Shown here piece by piece: positions 22,593-32,277 of a stretch of 64,000 bases of DNA. A program made the translations under genes and the position numbers. The DNA is from Laburnicola sp. R22_1 (taxonomy: Eukaryota; Ascomycota; Dothideomycetes; Pleosporales; Didymosphaeriaceae): positions 558,001 through 622,000 of the forward strand of contig JACONQ010000005.1 in assembly GCA_014281115.1 (NCBI GenBank), read 5' to 3'. A model generated the notes under the pieces. The model was not told the DNA's origin and did no database searches. It was given only the letters and a program-made list of their open reading frames with translations. How positions within the stretch are numbered: the first letter of the stretch is position 1; the number at the start of each line of letters is the position of its first letter.

Positions 22593-24455
22593 TCACGTTG
22601 CAACATCGGTAGCAGGAGGTGCAGAGGCGATCGGTGCCGGGGTAGCCCCAGGCGCAGGTACGACATGACCACCACCCCTGGCACCACCGCGTCCACCACG
22701 TCCTCGCGGTCCAAACCCGCCACGGCCTTGAGCAGGTCTGTTGATCGGCGGTCTAGGTGTGGGGAAGCCCCTAGAGACCAAGTGCTTCTCCTTCCGCTCA
22801 AGCACCTGAACAGCACCTTGGGCCACCTTAACAGTACCCTGAGCCATTGCCTTCCGCAGGCCTTCCGAATCCGCAAAGTCGACATAGGCAAAGCCCTTAC
22901 GCTTGTCAATTTCGACTTTTTCAATCGCACCGAACTCTTTGAGCGCCTCTTGGATGAGGGTCTCGGTGATACCCTGAGAAGCGTTGGCATGCTTCAGGAA
23001 CGCCTGCTTGCCCATCGGAGCAGGGACAGGCACTGCGGCGGCGTGCAAGGGTGTAGGGTTCGCTGGGCGCTGAATTGGACCCGCCTCCGCCTTCTTCGGC
23101 GTGACCTGTGCAGCAGGCTGTGCGCTTCGGGCAGCTGCAGGTCCGGTGGGAGGAGCTCGTGTAGCGGCTGGTCCCTTGGGTGGGACGGGAGACTGAGTTT
23201 GCGCAGCTTGCGGTTTCTTCAGGATCGTAGGCGCGGGATTGGCGACTTGTTTCACTGGGGCTTTGGAATCTTCTTCTGCAGTCTTGCTGTTCGTCTTGTC
23301 GACGAGAGAAGCTTTGAAGGCTCGGCGCTCAGCACGGGATGGCCTCTCTTTCTCGGGGGAAGCAGATGCGGTAACAGCAGCTACAGGCGTGGTTGCAGGC
23401 TCCTTCGCCTTCTGCTTGCCACTCACATTTTCGTCCTGCTGAGGTGCGACATCTTGAGCGGCCGAAGCGATTTCGCGCTTCGTTCCCCGTCGGCGATTTG
23501 TAGCGGGTCCAAGGCCCAAATCGCGCTGGAGCATTGACTTCGCGATGTTGACATTGCCACGCTTGCGTTCTGGAGCAGGTGTTGAGGGGCCTGCAGCAGC
23601 CTTCTCGGCGGAACCGCCTTCCTTAAGAGCAGAAACCTCCTTGTTGAGAGCCTTGACTGCCTCTTTCTGAGCCCTCTCCTTCTCGGCCTTGGTGGCCCTG
23701 CGGCCCTTATCCCCAGAGACAACTTCCTTTCCTGGTTTGGCTAGTACCTTCTTCTCAGCAGCGTCTTCCTTGTGCTCGCCGCGGCCTTTCTTTTGCGGCC
23801 TCTCCTTGTTCGCTTTCTTCTCGCGGAGGGCTTCAATCAAAGGCGTAGTCTTGACATTCTCTTCCTTTTGAGTCTCGCCTTCTGGAACAGCTGTCTTGGT
23901 AATCGGGGCAGTCAGGCTCTCGAGGAACACCTTGAATTCGGGATCCTGGTCGATGGTGCCTTGACGGGCATCATGCCTCCTCCTACCACCGGGAATTTTG
24001 GGGTAGGGAGCCCATTCAAGCGTCGGAGGGCCAATCAGCGCGCTGTCTTGAAAAGACTTGGCCGCATCGACGAAGGCAACTTGGCGGACATGATCACCGA
24101 GGGCTGCGACAAACGACTGTTGCGTGACGTTGATGTACGCACGAGATGGTTTGGATGGTTTGGCCAAGCTGCTACGATGTGAGTCTGTGCTTCACGATGC
24201 ATGGTGAGGCGGGGTGTACTCTTTGGAGATGTTGCCACGCTGATATTTGAGCCAATCGACCTTGCCGGCGCCGACCTTCCACTCGTCTCCGAGGATGGTC
24301 TCGAACTCGGCTCTGGTCAGGCCAGGGGGGAGCCGGCGGCACACGAGCTTCAGTCGCGGCGCGGGAGCTTTGGGGCCGCGGGGCGCTGATGCGGGGGAGT
24401 TCTTCTGCAGTACCGTGACGGGCAGGACGCCGTTGACGCCTGGCGGGGGCGCCAT
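22593..24455 (-). CDS. UPF3: UPF3 nonsense-mediated decay factor with C-terminal RRM
   Basis: Upf3 links exon-junction or terminating ribosomes to Upf2/Upf1 in nonsense-mediated mRNA decay. Two exons (24220-24455 and 22593-24168) give 603 codons. Exon 1 carries the start of the Smg4/UPF3 RNP-like domain (KLVCRRLPPGLTRAEFETIL, residues 36-55). Exon 2 continues it (KPSRAYINVT, then FVDAAKSFQDS). The exon 2 frame has no ATG near its open 5' end, so splicing to exon 1 is required. Residues about 180-460 are Lys/Glu/Ala-rich, coiled-coil-prone and Pro-rich. A second, canonical RRM lies at about 464-540 (RNP1-like KGFAYVDF), followed by an RGG/GRGG tail. The acceptor is a tandem TAGCAG, so one extra Ser codon is possible. 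It is divergent from the PP2A-like phosphatase. Confidence 0.9.
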
Positions 24456-25018
24456 CTGGGGTGACGCGAGAGGTGCAGCTGGCAGAGCCGCGAGAGAGGT
24501 CGGGGGCCAGGGTACGGGGGGTACGGTTATGAAGGTCGAGTGGACGTGAGACGGTGGGCGGCACGGGAGTTTGTAGGCGCGAACATTGGGCCCGTGGAAG
24601 GCGCGGTGTGACGGACGACGCAGCGGCAGCCGCGTTTGGTGGGATCATGGATGCATGTAGTCTGCAAGCGCTTTGGCCACCTGCCGCAGCCGCACGCACC
24701 TGCCACAGCCGCACCGCACCTGCCACGGCCGCACCTCGCAGACCCACGGCTGCCACTGCGCAACCACCTCATTATGCATACCCAGGCCACACGCTGCTAG
24801 CCTTCATTCGCATTCTAGACCTGCTGCTGCACTGTCCCTCCCTACGTGCCTCCCCACCACGCCCGCCGATGCTATCGCCAGGAGTCCGCTACGTCACGCT
24901 TGATAATCACTGCCGTCACCCCGCTGTCCTGTTGTCCGCCGCCATTGTTGCCTTGAAGTAGTCCAGAGGCGCTGTTTGAAACCCGCCCTGTCATTGCAAG
25001 CTGCGAAAGACCACGAAT
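24456..25018. promoter_or_regulatory. Shared UPF3 / PP2A-like promoter region
   Basis: 563 bp between divergent starts. It is GC-rich, with repeated cacctgccac/gccgcac blocks at about 24,670-24,740 that form a short imperfect direct repeat. No clear TATA is seen. Long open frames on both strands reflect the GC bias. Confidence 0.45.
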
Positions 25019-26519
25019 ATGGGCAAAGACAGCGATGTTCCGCAGCCCGGGCCGGCGCGCCTCTCCAAGGGTGCGGGGCCGGACGAGTGGTTGGAGCAGG
25101 CGAAGCAGTGCAAGTACCTGCCCGAGGCTGAGATGAAGCGCCTGTGCGAAATTGTAAAGGAATGCCTCATGGAGGGTAAGTTCGCAGCCTGTGGGAGTAC
25201 CGAAGCTTGCTCGCCAGCGACCACATCCCCGCAATGCAACCGCCCATGGTGGGGTTCCACGCACTGACACATCATATCCAGAATCCAACATACAGCCTGT
25301 CCGTACCCCCGTCACAGTATGCGGCGATATCCACGGTCAGTTCTACGACCTCCTCGAGCTGTTCCGCGTTGCTGGCGGCATGCCGAGCGACGCCCCCACC
25401 GCCCCAATTGCTCCCGCGATCCCTCCCACCATTAAGCCCGAAGACATCGAGCCTCCGACCACGATAACAGACCCCAGAGCGAAACGGAAGATGAAGAGAC
25501 GATTCCAGCGCGACGAAAGGTACACAGGCCCAACCAGTCCGAACGAAGGTGAAGGGCTGGAGGAGGAGGAAGAGGAGGAAGAGCGCGGCCGAAGTAGGAG
25601 TATCACCGGACGGCCGAGTACCGAAGAAGAGTCAGCTACGCGTAACGTCCCCACAGGCAACGGGCAACAGAACTTCATTTTCTTGGGCGATTTCGTGGAC
25701 CGAGGTTATTTCAGTTTGGAGACGTTCACGCTGCTCATGTGCTTGAAAGCCAAGTACGTGTTGAGCACTTTTTGCTCATCTCATAGCTGACCTGTTAGGT
25801 TCCCTGATCGAGTAACGCTTGTCCGCGGGAATCACGAGTCAAGGCAGATCACCCAAGTGTACGGTTTCTACGAAGAGTGTCAGACCAAGTATGGAAATGC
25901 ATCAGTCTGGAAAGCCTGCTGTCAAGTTTTTGATTTCCTTGCGCTGGCAGCGATTGTGGATGGCAAGGTTCTCTGTGTGCATGGCGGATTGAGCCCGGAA
26001 ATTAGGACTTTGGACCAGATACGTGTCGTCGCAAGAGCTCAAGAGATTCCACATGAAGGTGCCTTCTGCGACTTGGTTTGGAGTGATCCGGAAGAAGTTG
26101 ATACTTGGGCTGTCTCGCCACGAGGTGCTGGATGGTTGTTCGGCGACAAGGTGTCATCAGAGGTCCGTATATGCGGTCATGGGCATGACAACTCGAACTA
26201 ACAATGTTCCAGTTCAACCATGTCAACGGGTTACAGCTCATTGCTCGAGCGCATCAGCTGGTTAACGAAGGCTATAAGGTATGCCTTTTTGATGCAATGA
26301 TGGTGTACAGCAGCTAATTTTCTGTAGTACCACTTCAAAGACAAAGACGTCATCACCGTCTGGTCCGCGCCCAACTACTGCTACCGCTGCGGCAACGTGG
26401 CGTCGATTATGAATTTGGGCGAGGATCTGAAGCCCGAGTTTCAAATTTTCAGTGCCGTTCCGGACCATCGACGCGCTGTACCAGCAGGAAGGGGTACTCG
26501 CGGTGAATACTTTTTGTAA
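25019..26519 (+). CDS. PPG1/SIT4-like PP2A-family Ser/Thr phosphatase catalytic subunit
   Basis: Cytosolic or nuclear metallophosphatase of the PPP family. Exons: 25019-25175, 25282-25753, 25799-26162, 26213-26278, 26328-26519, 416 codons. Introns are 106, 45, 50 and 49 nt, and each junction falls within conserved text. PPP motifs: GDIHGQ (67-72), GDFVDRG (188-194), RGNHE (219-223), then HGGLSP, SPRGAG and [11 protein letters not shown]. The C-terminus ends GEYFL, the methylation and regulatory tail of the PP2A/PP4/PP6 group. Between GDIHG and GDFVDRG sits a charged insertion of about 97 residues (86-182). It includes a run of eight Glu and an Arg/Lys patch that typical PP2A, Sit4 and Ppg1 cores lack. 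The insertion and the overall sequence fit the fungal PPG1 branch best, with SIT4/PP6 as the alternative. The start gives an Asp/Pro-rich N-terminus before the conserved [10 protein letters not shown] block. Confidence 0.88.
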
Positions 26520-28084
26520 CGACTGTGCGTACATATGTTGCGAGCTTTGGACAAGATACCTTGTATAGCATGGCGATAGACGGTGGCAGCGTGGAGGCAT
26601 GGTGTATGCGCGTGTTATCCATTGCATTGCTATGATGAAGTAAAAGAATACCCAGGAAGGAGTTGGCGATGATGACGACCTTGTATTATTATACGCTGCA
26701 TTCTAGCTGTAAGAATACTAGCAACGGTGATCCATATTCTGATTTATGAAATATATCTAACAGACTGTTCTCGCTCGCTTCTTCTGAGATCACTTGAATG
26801 AAATAGAGGAAGTGTATTTAGTTAGGGTGTGTGATTGATGATAATAAGGGGTTTTTTTTCGGACAAGTTAGCGACGAAGCACGCACACACACATAGTACA
26901 TACATACAGACATAAAACTAAACGGCAATAAAAAAATGCTAAAAAAATCAGTTGAACGGCCACCCCGTCCACACCTCCCAACCCCAACCGGAGTATTCCA
27001 GCGCCGCCGTCCAATGGTGAATACCCGACTGCAGAATTGCTTCCCTCGTCTGATTGTATTCATTGCTTAGGTCCACTCAGCATCGCGAGTTACCTACGCG
27101 AGTGAGAAGAACGCCACCGGACTCGAACTGGGCTCCTGTTGGAGTGTGCGCTTGGGAGGCGCAGATTGGATAACGGCCTATCTTCTGAAAGTTGGACCCG
27201 CTACAGGTGCTGAAATTTTTCAAACGGGTTCTTTATATAGCGGGGTAGGTAAAGGTGAATGGTGGGAAGAGATGTCTACTAGGCTTCCTGTTTTGGAAAT
27301 TTGGATTTTGTCACGCGCCGTGTGAGGTCTGCTTGGCGCTCGCTTACCATGGCTCCTTTTTCCCTCGGCAACACTCGGGACGATTCATGCCTCTCCGACT
27401 TCGTCTACCACATACTCAGCATGATTGTTGGTTTCTCTCTTCCACCACTCCGGGATCTGCCTACGGTGTCTACTTATTTCTATACGTATCTTCAATCTAC
27501 GTCCTATCTACATTGCTTTCCGTCTCCCACCTGCCTTCAAGGTAGCGCCCGGCGCGACACCGCCTTTCCCACACTGGCGGTTGTGGAAACGACGGCGCTA
27601 TTATTCCTCATGCCGCATGCGCTGTTGAAGGGTGGCGTGTACGAGACCTTTTGTCATCCTTGCGCGTACTGTGGATCGGCGCGGGCGGTACCCGCCAACG
27701 CCTGGCTGGACCTTGAGCATGGGACCGGCATCTGACCCAACCGCGGCGAGTCTAGGTATTCTTGACTACCACGCGCGTAGTATGGCATACTCGGCCCCTT
27801 GCACTTGACACTCAGTTTTGCTTTGAAAAAGACCGTGCTGTAAAATTCTGGAGAAAAAGTCAACCCAATCGGAAAGAGCCGAGTATACTCTGAGTGATCA
27901 GCGTCTCGACTCCTGACCCCAGCAAGATGGGTACGTAATAACATCACCGTAAAGCTAGCAAGCGGGACAGGCCACAATTTAGAGTACATTATCAATCGGA
28001 GCCGCACACCACAACTTGCACTACATCAGGTGTTCCAGACCGACCGCACATCTCGATCTCCCTTGACTCTGTGCTTTGGAGCCA
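26520..28084. other. Intergenic stretch, no gene supported
   Basis: About 1.56 kb downstream of the phosphatase. It contains AT-rich 3' flank, an (ac)n/(catac)n-like simple stretch at about 26,880-26,915 and A-runs near 26,930. Short ORFs (for example 27,255-27,735 plus strand frames) show no domain. A sequence resembling a tRNA T-loop near 27,118 does not fold and was rejected. Confidence 0.4.
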
Positions 28085-30047
28085 TCAAGCCGGCGCAATA
28101 GCCCCATACGCCATGATAATGGCATCAACAGTGTGATACGCCACATACGGCAAAGCCATACTCAACCTTCCATACGCGATTGTGAATCGATACACATCGT
28201 CGGTGATACCACCCTGTTTGCTCAGAATATCCCCCGCCTGACTCAACAGCATGTCAGACTTGTGGTCAAACTCGCGACCCCATCCAGGCTCCTTGTTAGC
28301 GTCGAGAAGCTGCTTGTGCCACAGGCTGTGCAATTCACGGACGACGGGGGCAATATCTGCGCTGACGCCCAGGGGTTTCGGCTTGGACAATTGAGCGGTG
28401 CCATCTTCTACCATATCGTACCAGAGGTGGAAGTACTTGTTGGGAGGAGACTCGGGAAGTGCGGTCTGGGTCGCGGCCCTCTTTAGCCCGCAGATGAGTG
28501 GCTCTGCAATGGCGGCTTCGGTGATCTGAGATTTCGCATTGTAATAAATCTCCCAGGTCCTGAGGCATTGTTAGCGACTAAATTGCCTGTCAGAGAAAAG
28601 AAGAGCATAACGGCTTACCACTCCCAAAACTGCGGGTACTTGGTGATATACAGCTCCAGCGTCTCAAAAATCCGCCGATGACGAGCACGACTGAAGCTGT
28701 ACGGTGGGGACGTGGACGAAATGCGGCCATCCTCCCTATTCTGCATCCGAGCCCTATAATGTCCCCTGAAAACCTCGCAGAGCATGGTCGTCAAAATGGT
28801 CGACGTGGTCTGCATGGCTTCAGCAATACTATATCCCGAAGGGTACAGCAGCCTCAGCAAGTTCCTCGTCTCGCCCGTGAAGACATCCGTGTGCAGGTCC
28901 ATCACATCGTTCGGCACAGCGGAGCCAATGAGAGAGTCCATACCCTCGTCGTCAAGCCATGCAGCGCCATCGCGGCACATGTAGGCGGAGCCGATTGTGT
29001 CCAAGGCACGGGCTGCAATGACAAGGTCGAGCTCGAGGCCGTGGTTGATGGCTGCTTTCTTGGGGGTCTTGAAAGTTCGCGAATTCTCAGTGCCGTTCAT
29101 GGCAGTGAGATATGCGAGGGCGATGCGCCAGAAGCAGCGGTCTTCGCCGGATTTCGTGTCGTCGAGCCCAGGGACGGAGGCCTTTGCCAGGGCCTCGAAG
29201 TCGGCGATACGCTTGTTGAATTTATTGTGCCCTTTGGTCTACCATGGACAGAATCAGTAGAGTTGATTGAGAAATTTGGAGAGCCACTTACATGTATCCA
29301 GTCAATACCAGTCAAAGCTGAATACACGTAGTCTTCCCTGATCGTCTTCGGCTCCAGGGTGAAAGACTGGCACATCAGCAGGTAGAAGGGGAATTGAACG
29401 ATGATGGGCGGGTCGCACTCCAATCCGGTAAGCAGATGGCCCCAAGACTTGAAGTGGTCGTCCCCTCCGGCCTGTGATGCATGGAGCTTGATGTCGAGAA
29501 CTGCAGGATCATCGGTGGCGTCAGCAGCCAGCAGGATAGCAGCGCCGATCTCCAGTGTGCATTGGTAGGTCAGCTCGATCGCGTCGATGTCGTGGAGTCC
29601 GAAGCTCGACTTGCGCTCGTCTGTCAACAGGTTGTGGAATTCTGTCGCAAAGGGCTTGACCAGCTCAAGCACTTCGCTGGTGGGCGTGAATTTGGCGAGA
29701 GCGTTCCTCACCCAGGGAGCCACTTCGGTCGTCAGTGCGTACTTTCCGATATGTCGTGCTCGCGCTGCTTGTGGGGGCCGTGTCTCTGTGTTTCTCTCGA
29801 GCCATACTCGGCCGAGCGCGGAGAGAGAAAGCTGGGTATCGGTGGGCTCATCCGCGGGTACGCTGTCATTGCATTTGTCGTGGGTCCGCAGATTTGTGTC
29901 TACACCGCTGGTCTTGAGTGCAGCCTGTTCACAAAGTTAGCGGTGCTTTTCCAAAAGGTCTGGTGTGGTGGTGGTGGGAAGTACCAGTGCCGCGCCCGTA
30001 TACTGCATTTTGCGAGTGTTTATGACAACCTCTACTGCAGCCGCCAT
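28085..30047 (-). CDS. Unrecognised 596-residue fungal protein, weak terpene-synthase-like motifs
   Basis: Four exons spliced by frame: 29985-30047, 29292-29924, 28619-29238, 28559-28085. Introns are 60, 53 and 59 nt, with ctaac branch sites in the first and last. The joined frame is uninterrupted for 596 codons, so this is very probably a functional gene. I do not recognise the family. It is soluble-looking, helix-rich and full of aromatic and acidic residues, with no signal peptide or membrane segment. Two acidic motifs on predicted helices invite comparison with isoprenoid synthases: DATDDPAVLD near residue 155 and NDVMDLHTD near 350, reminiscent of but not matching the NSE triad (Asp where Ser/Thr and Glu are expected). 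A TATA-like aaataaata lies about 140 bp upstream. An upstream in-frame ATG at 30131 is possible. It is the last gene before the AT-rich isochore, a place often occupied by accessory or metabolite genes. Gene confidence is high, function unknown. Confidence 0.8.
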
Positions 30048-31317
30048 GTTGATTGTCGTGTACCGCGGTTGTGTATAGGTCTGAAGAGTTGTCTCTAAGA
30101 CAAGGGTATGTGAGAGGGACTCTATGTCCAAGGTACAAAAGTGAGTAAGATGAGTTCAGTACGAGGAGGGTACCCCACACGGAATAAATAGGACTCGGGG
30201 CCTGAGGAAGCAAACGGTAGCGGCGCTCCCGTGCGGCTTGTGAACAGTAGGCTCTCACTCAACAAACGGCTAATCAAGTTTAGCAACGCGGTTCCTGTGT
30301 GAAGTACTAAGGTAGACTCCTTAGTTAGGGTGACCCATCGAGGATAGTGGCTTTACTAGCCGATTGAAGGATGTTATCCCTCGACAAGCGCCACCTGAGT
30401 ACATGCTTCCTTCACGCGGGGTACCCACTTATACTCATGCAGTGAGAATGGCAAGGCGGCTAACTCGTTTGCCGACGTGGTTAGTATCATGCTACGCGCC
30501 GCAGCGACCGTGCCCCCGTTTATTAATCTACAGTCCGGGCCGCCACCTCAGCCAAGTGTGGGCTCCGGTATCCGTAGTTGGGCGGCGGGCTTGTTCGGTC
30601 CGTTGAGATCAACGTATTCTCTTTGCTATCTGTACTAGGCTCATGCTGATGGCAGTACTTGGCTACATGGTCACAGGTAGTCTGCAATTGGTTAGCTACT
30701 TGTCGTATTCTATCACATAGACAAGATGATGATAACGGTTTGAAGAAGTAGTATCTGGACCTCACTTGAGGATGCTGGAATATTGCCTGGAATATTGCGC
30801 GGCAAACGCTAAGCGAATGTCCAGATGACCTGCGCCCCGCTGGAATCCCTCCCTTCCCGCTAATTCGTCTCTGCAGAGCGAAGCCGAAGAGCTGCATCTG
30901 TCGGTCAAGGTCGCTTCCGCCATCGGACATGTCATGTATCGGCCAGGGTTCCAAGGTTGTGAGTGAAAGCTCCATTGGACGGGCACGCGAGCCGTCATGC
31001 CATGCAAGCGCACGAACTGCGAGTTCACAGCGGGTGGGGCCGCGTAGCAGACCGAAGGAAATCCAAGGCATCCTTCACGTCGTTGTAGTCTCTCGGCACC
31101 AGGCTCGCCAAAAAGAGTGCGGATACCGTGCTTCTGCTGCCGCATGCAGTACACAGAATGGATTCTACCGCGCGAAAGCTATCGCGGACCGGGAAGGTGA
31201 GAGTGCCAGTACCTGCGTTCACCAATGTTGTTGGGCAGTTGTGGGGGCGAGAGGCAAGGCACGAAGCCGCATCGGGAACCACTAGGAATGCCCGATGCCA
31301 AGGCAACAAAGTTAAAA
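30048..31317. other. Isochore-edge DNA, no supported gene
   Basis: About 1.27 kb still of balanced composition. The minus-strand frames 30,523-31,071 (182 codons) and 31,025-31,309 (94 codons) overlap out of phase. They could be remnants of one gene, perhaps cut by the adjacent repeat block, but I found no splice solution joining them and no domain. The 3' edge at 31,318 is abrupt: the base composition changes within a few tens of bases. Confidence 0.35.
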
Positions 31318-32001
31318 GCCCTTAGCAAAATAGTTAATTATGTACTAATTATAATAGCTCTTAAGTAGTTCCTATTTAATATCTATAATATAGTTAACTA
31401 TAATATAATAATTAAAGTTACTAATTATATTATTAAAGCGCTTATTCTTTTCAATAAGGTTTTTAAATATTTTAGTAATTATAATTTTTAGCTTAATAAA
31501 TTTAACCCAAATATAAAAAAAGTTTATAATAGTAGTATTAGTAAGTATAATTTAACTTTAAAAATAAAGTAGTTAAAGCTTATATATTAGTATAATTATT
31601 TTTTTATATTATATATATCTTTTATTAAACTCTTTAAAATACTTTTTTGTATTAATTATAGTAGAAGAAATAACTACTATTATTGTAATATTTTTATTAG
31701 AAACCCCTTAGTCGTAAAAAAACTATATTATATATACTAAGTAGATATTATATTATAATTAAGTTAGTCTTAGTTAGAATAAAAATAAAATTATATAGTA
31801 AAATACCTATAAATAGTCTTTAGTTTTTACTTTTAAAAACTAAGTACTTATACTAATATCTTTTAGTAATATATATAATAAAAAATAGCTAATAAAATAA
31901 GTAGCTTAAAATAAATAAATTTTAAAAAAGCTAGAGTTATAAAAACTATTTAGCTAATAGTTACCTATAGTTAACATAAGTTATAAGTTAGTAGTTATAG
32001 C
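31318..32001. repeat. Unassigned RIP-degraded sequence
   Basis: About 680 bp of extreme AT sequence between the gene-bearing isochore and the LTR at 32,002. It has no recognisable termini or coding motif. It is probably the target DNA, or another repeat, into which Element 1 inserted. Confidence 0.5.
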
Positions 32002-32277
32002 TATAAGGGCGATATATAGCCTTATAGGGCAAATCTCTTAGAAATAACTAGTATAGTTAAAAGAGATAACTAAATTAAAACTATACTAAAATAGAGGATA
32101 AGAAAGAAATCTAAAGGACTCTTACTTATATAGTAGGCAGTATAGGGCATAGGCCTACACTAATTACACGCTAACACTAACTAGAAAAGGCGCCTTCTAT
32201 AAGGTAAAAGGCGCTATTAGAGTGTAAAAAAAAGTAACAATAAATAACTAGTAGGGAGATAGGTATAAACTATTATA
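32002..32277. repeat. LTR of Element 1
   Basis: 276 bp, aligning by eye along its whole length to the LTRs at 35,820-36,106 and 41,186-41,472 (shared blocks: ccttatagggcaaa, cacgctaacactaactag, aaaaggcgcctt). It ends tattata, the RIP-mutated form of the ttaca end kept in the 41,472 copy. Confidence 0.9.

Noticed and set aside
22593..24167. Stand-alone protein starting at 24167
   Set aside because: The first codon is TTG, not ATG; the frame is the second exon of UPF3 joined across a short intron.
27105..27180. tRNA-like T-loop (agttcgagtc on the minus strand)
   Set aside because: The flanking bases do not form a 5-bp T stem or an acceptor stem, so no tRNA fold is supported.
29097..29723. Separate gene starting at 29723
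   Set aside because: The first codon is GTG; the frame continues upstream to an acceptor and exon 1 at 29985-30047.
30324..30332. Single TTAGGG as telomeric signal
   Set aside because: One copy only, expected by chance.
30523..31309. Minus-strand ORFs of 182 and 94 codons as one gene
   Set aside because: The frames overlap out of phase and no intron with acceptable sites joins them; no domain was recognised.
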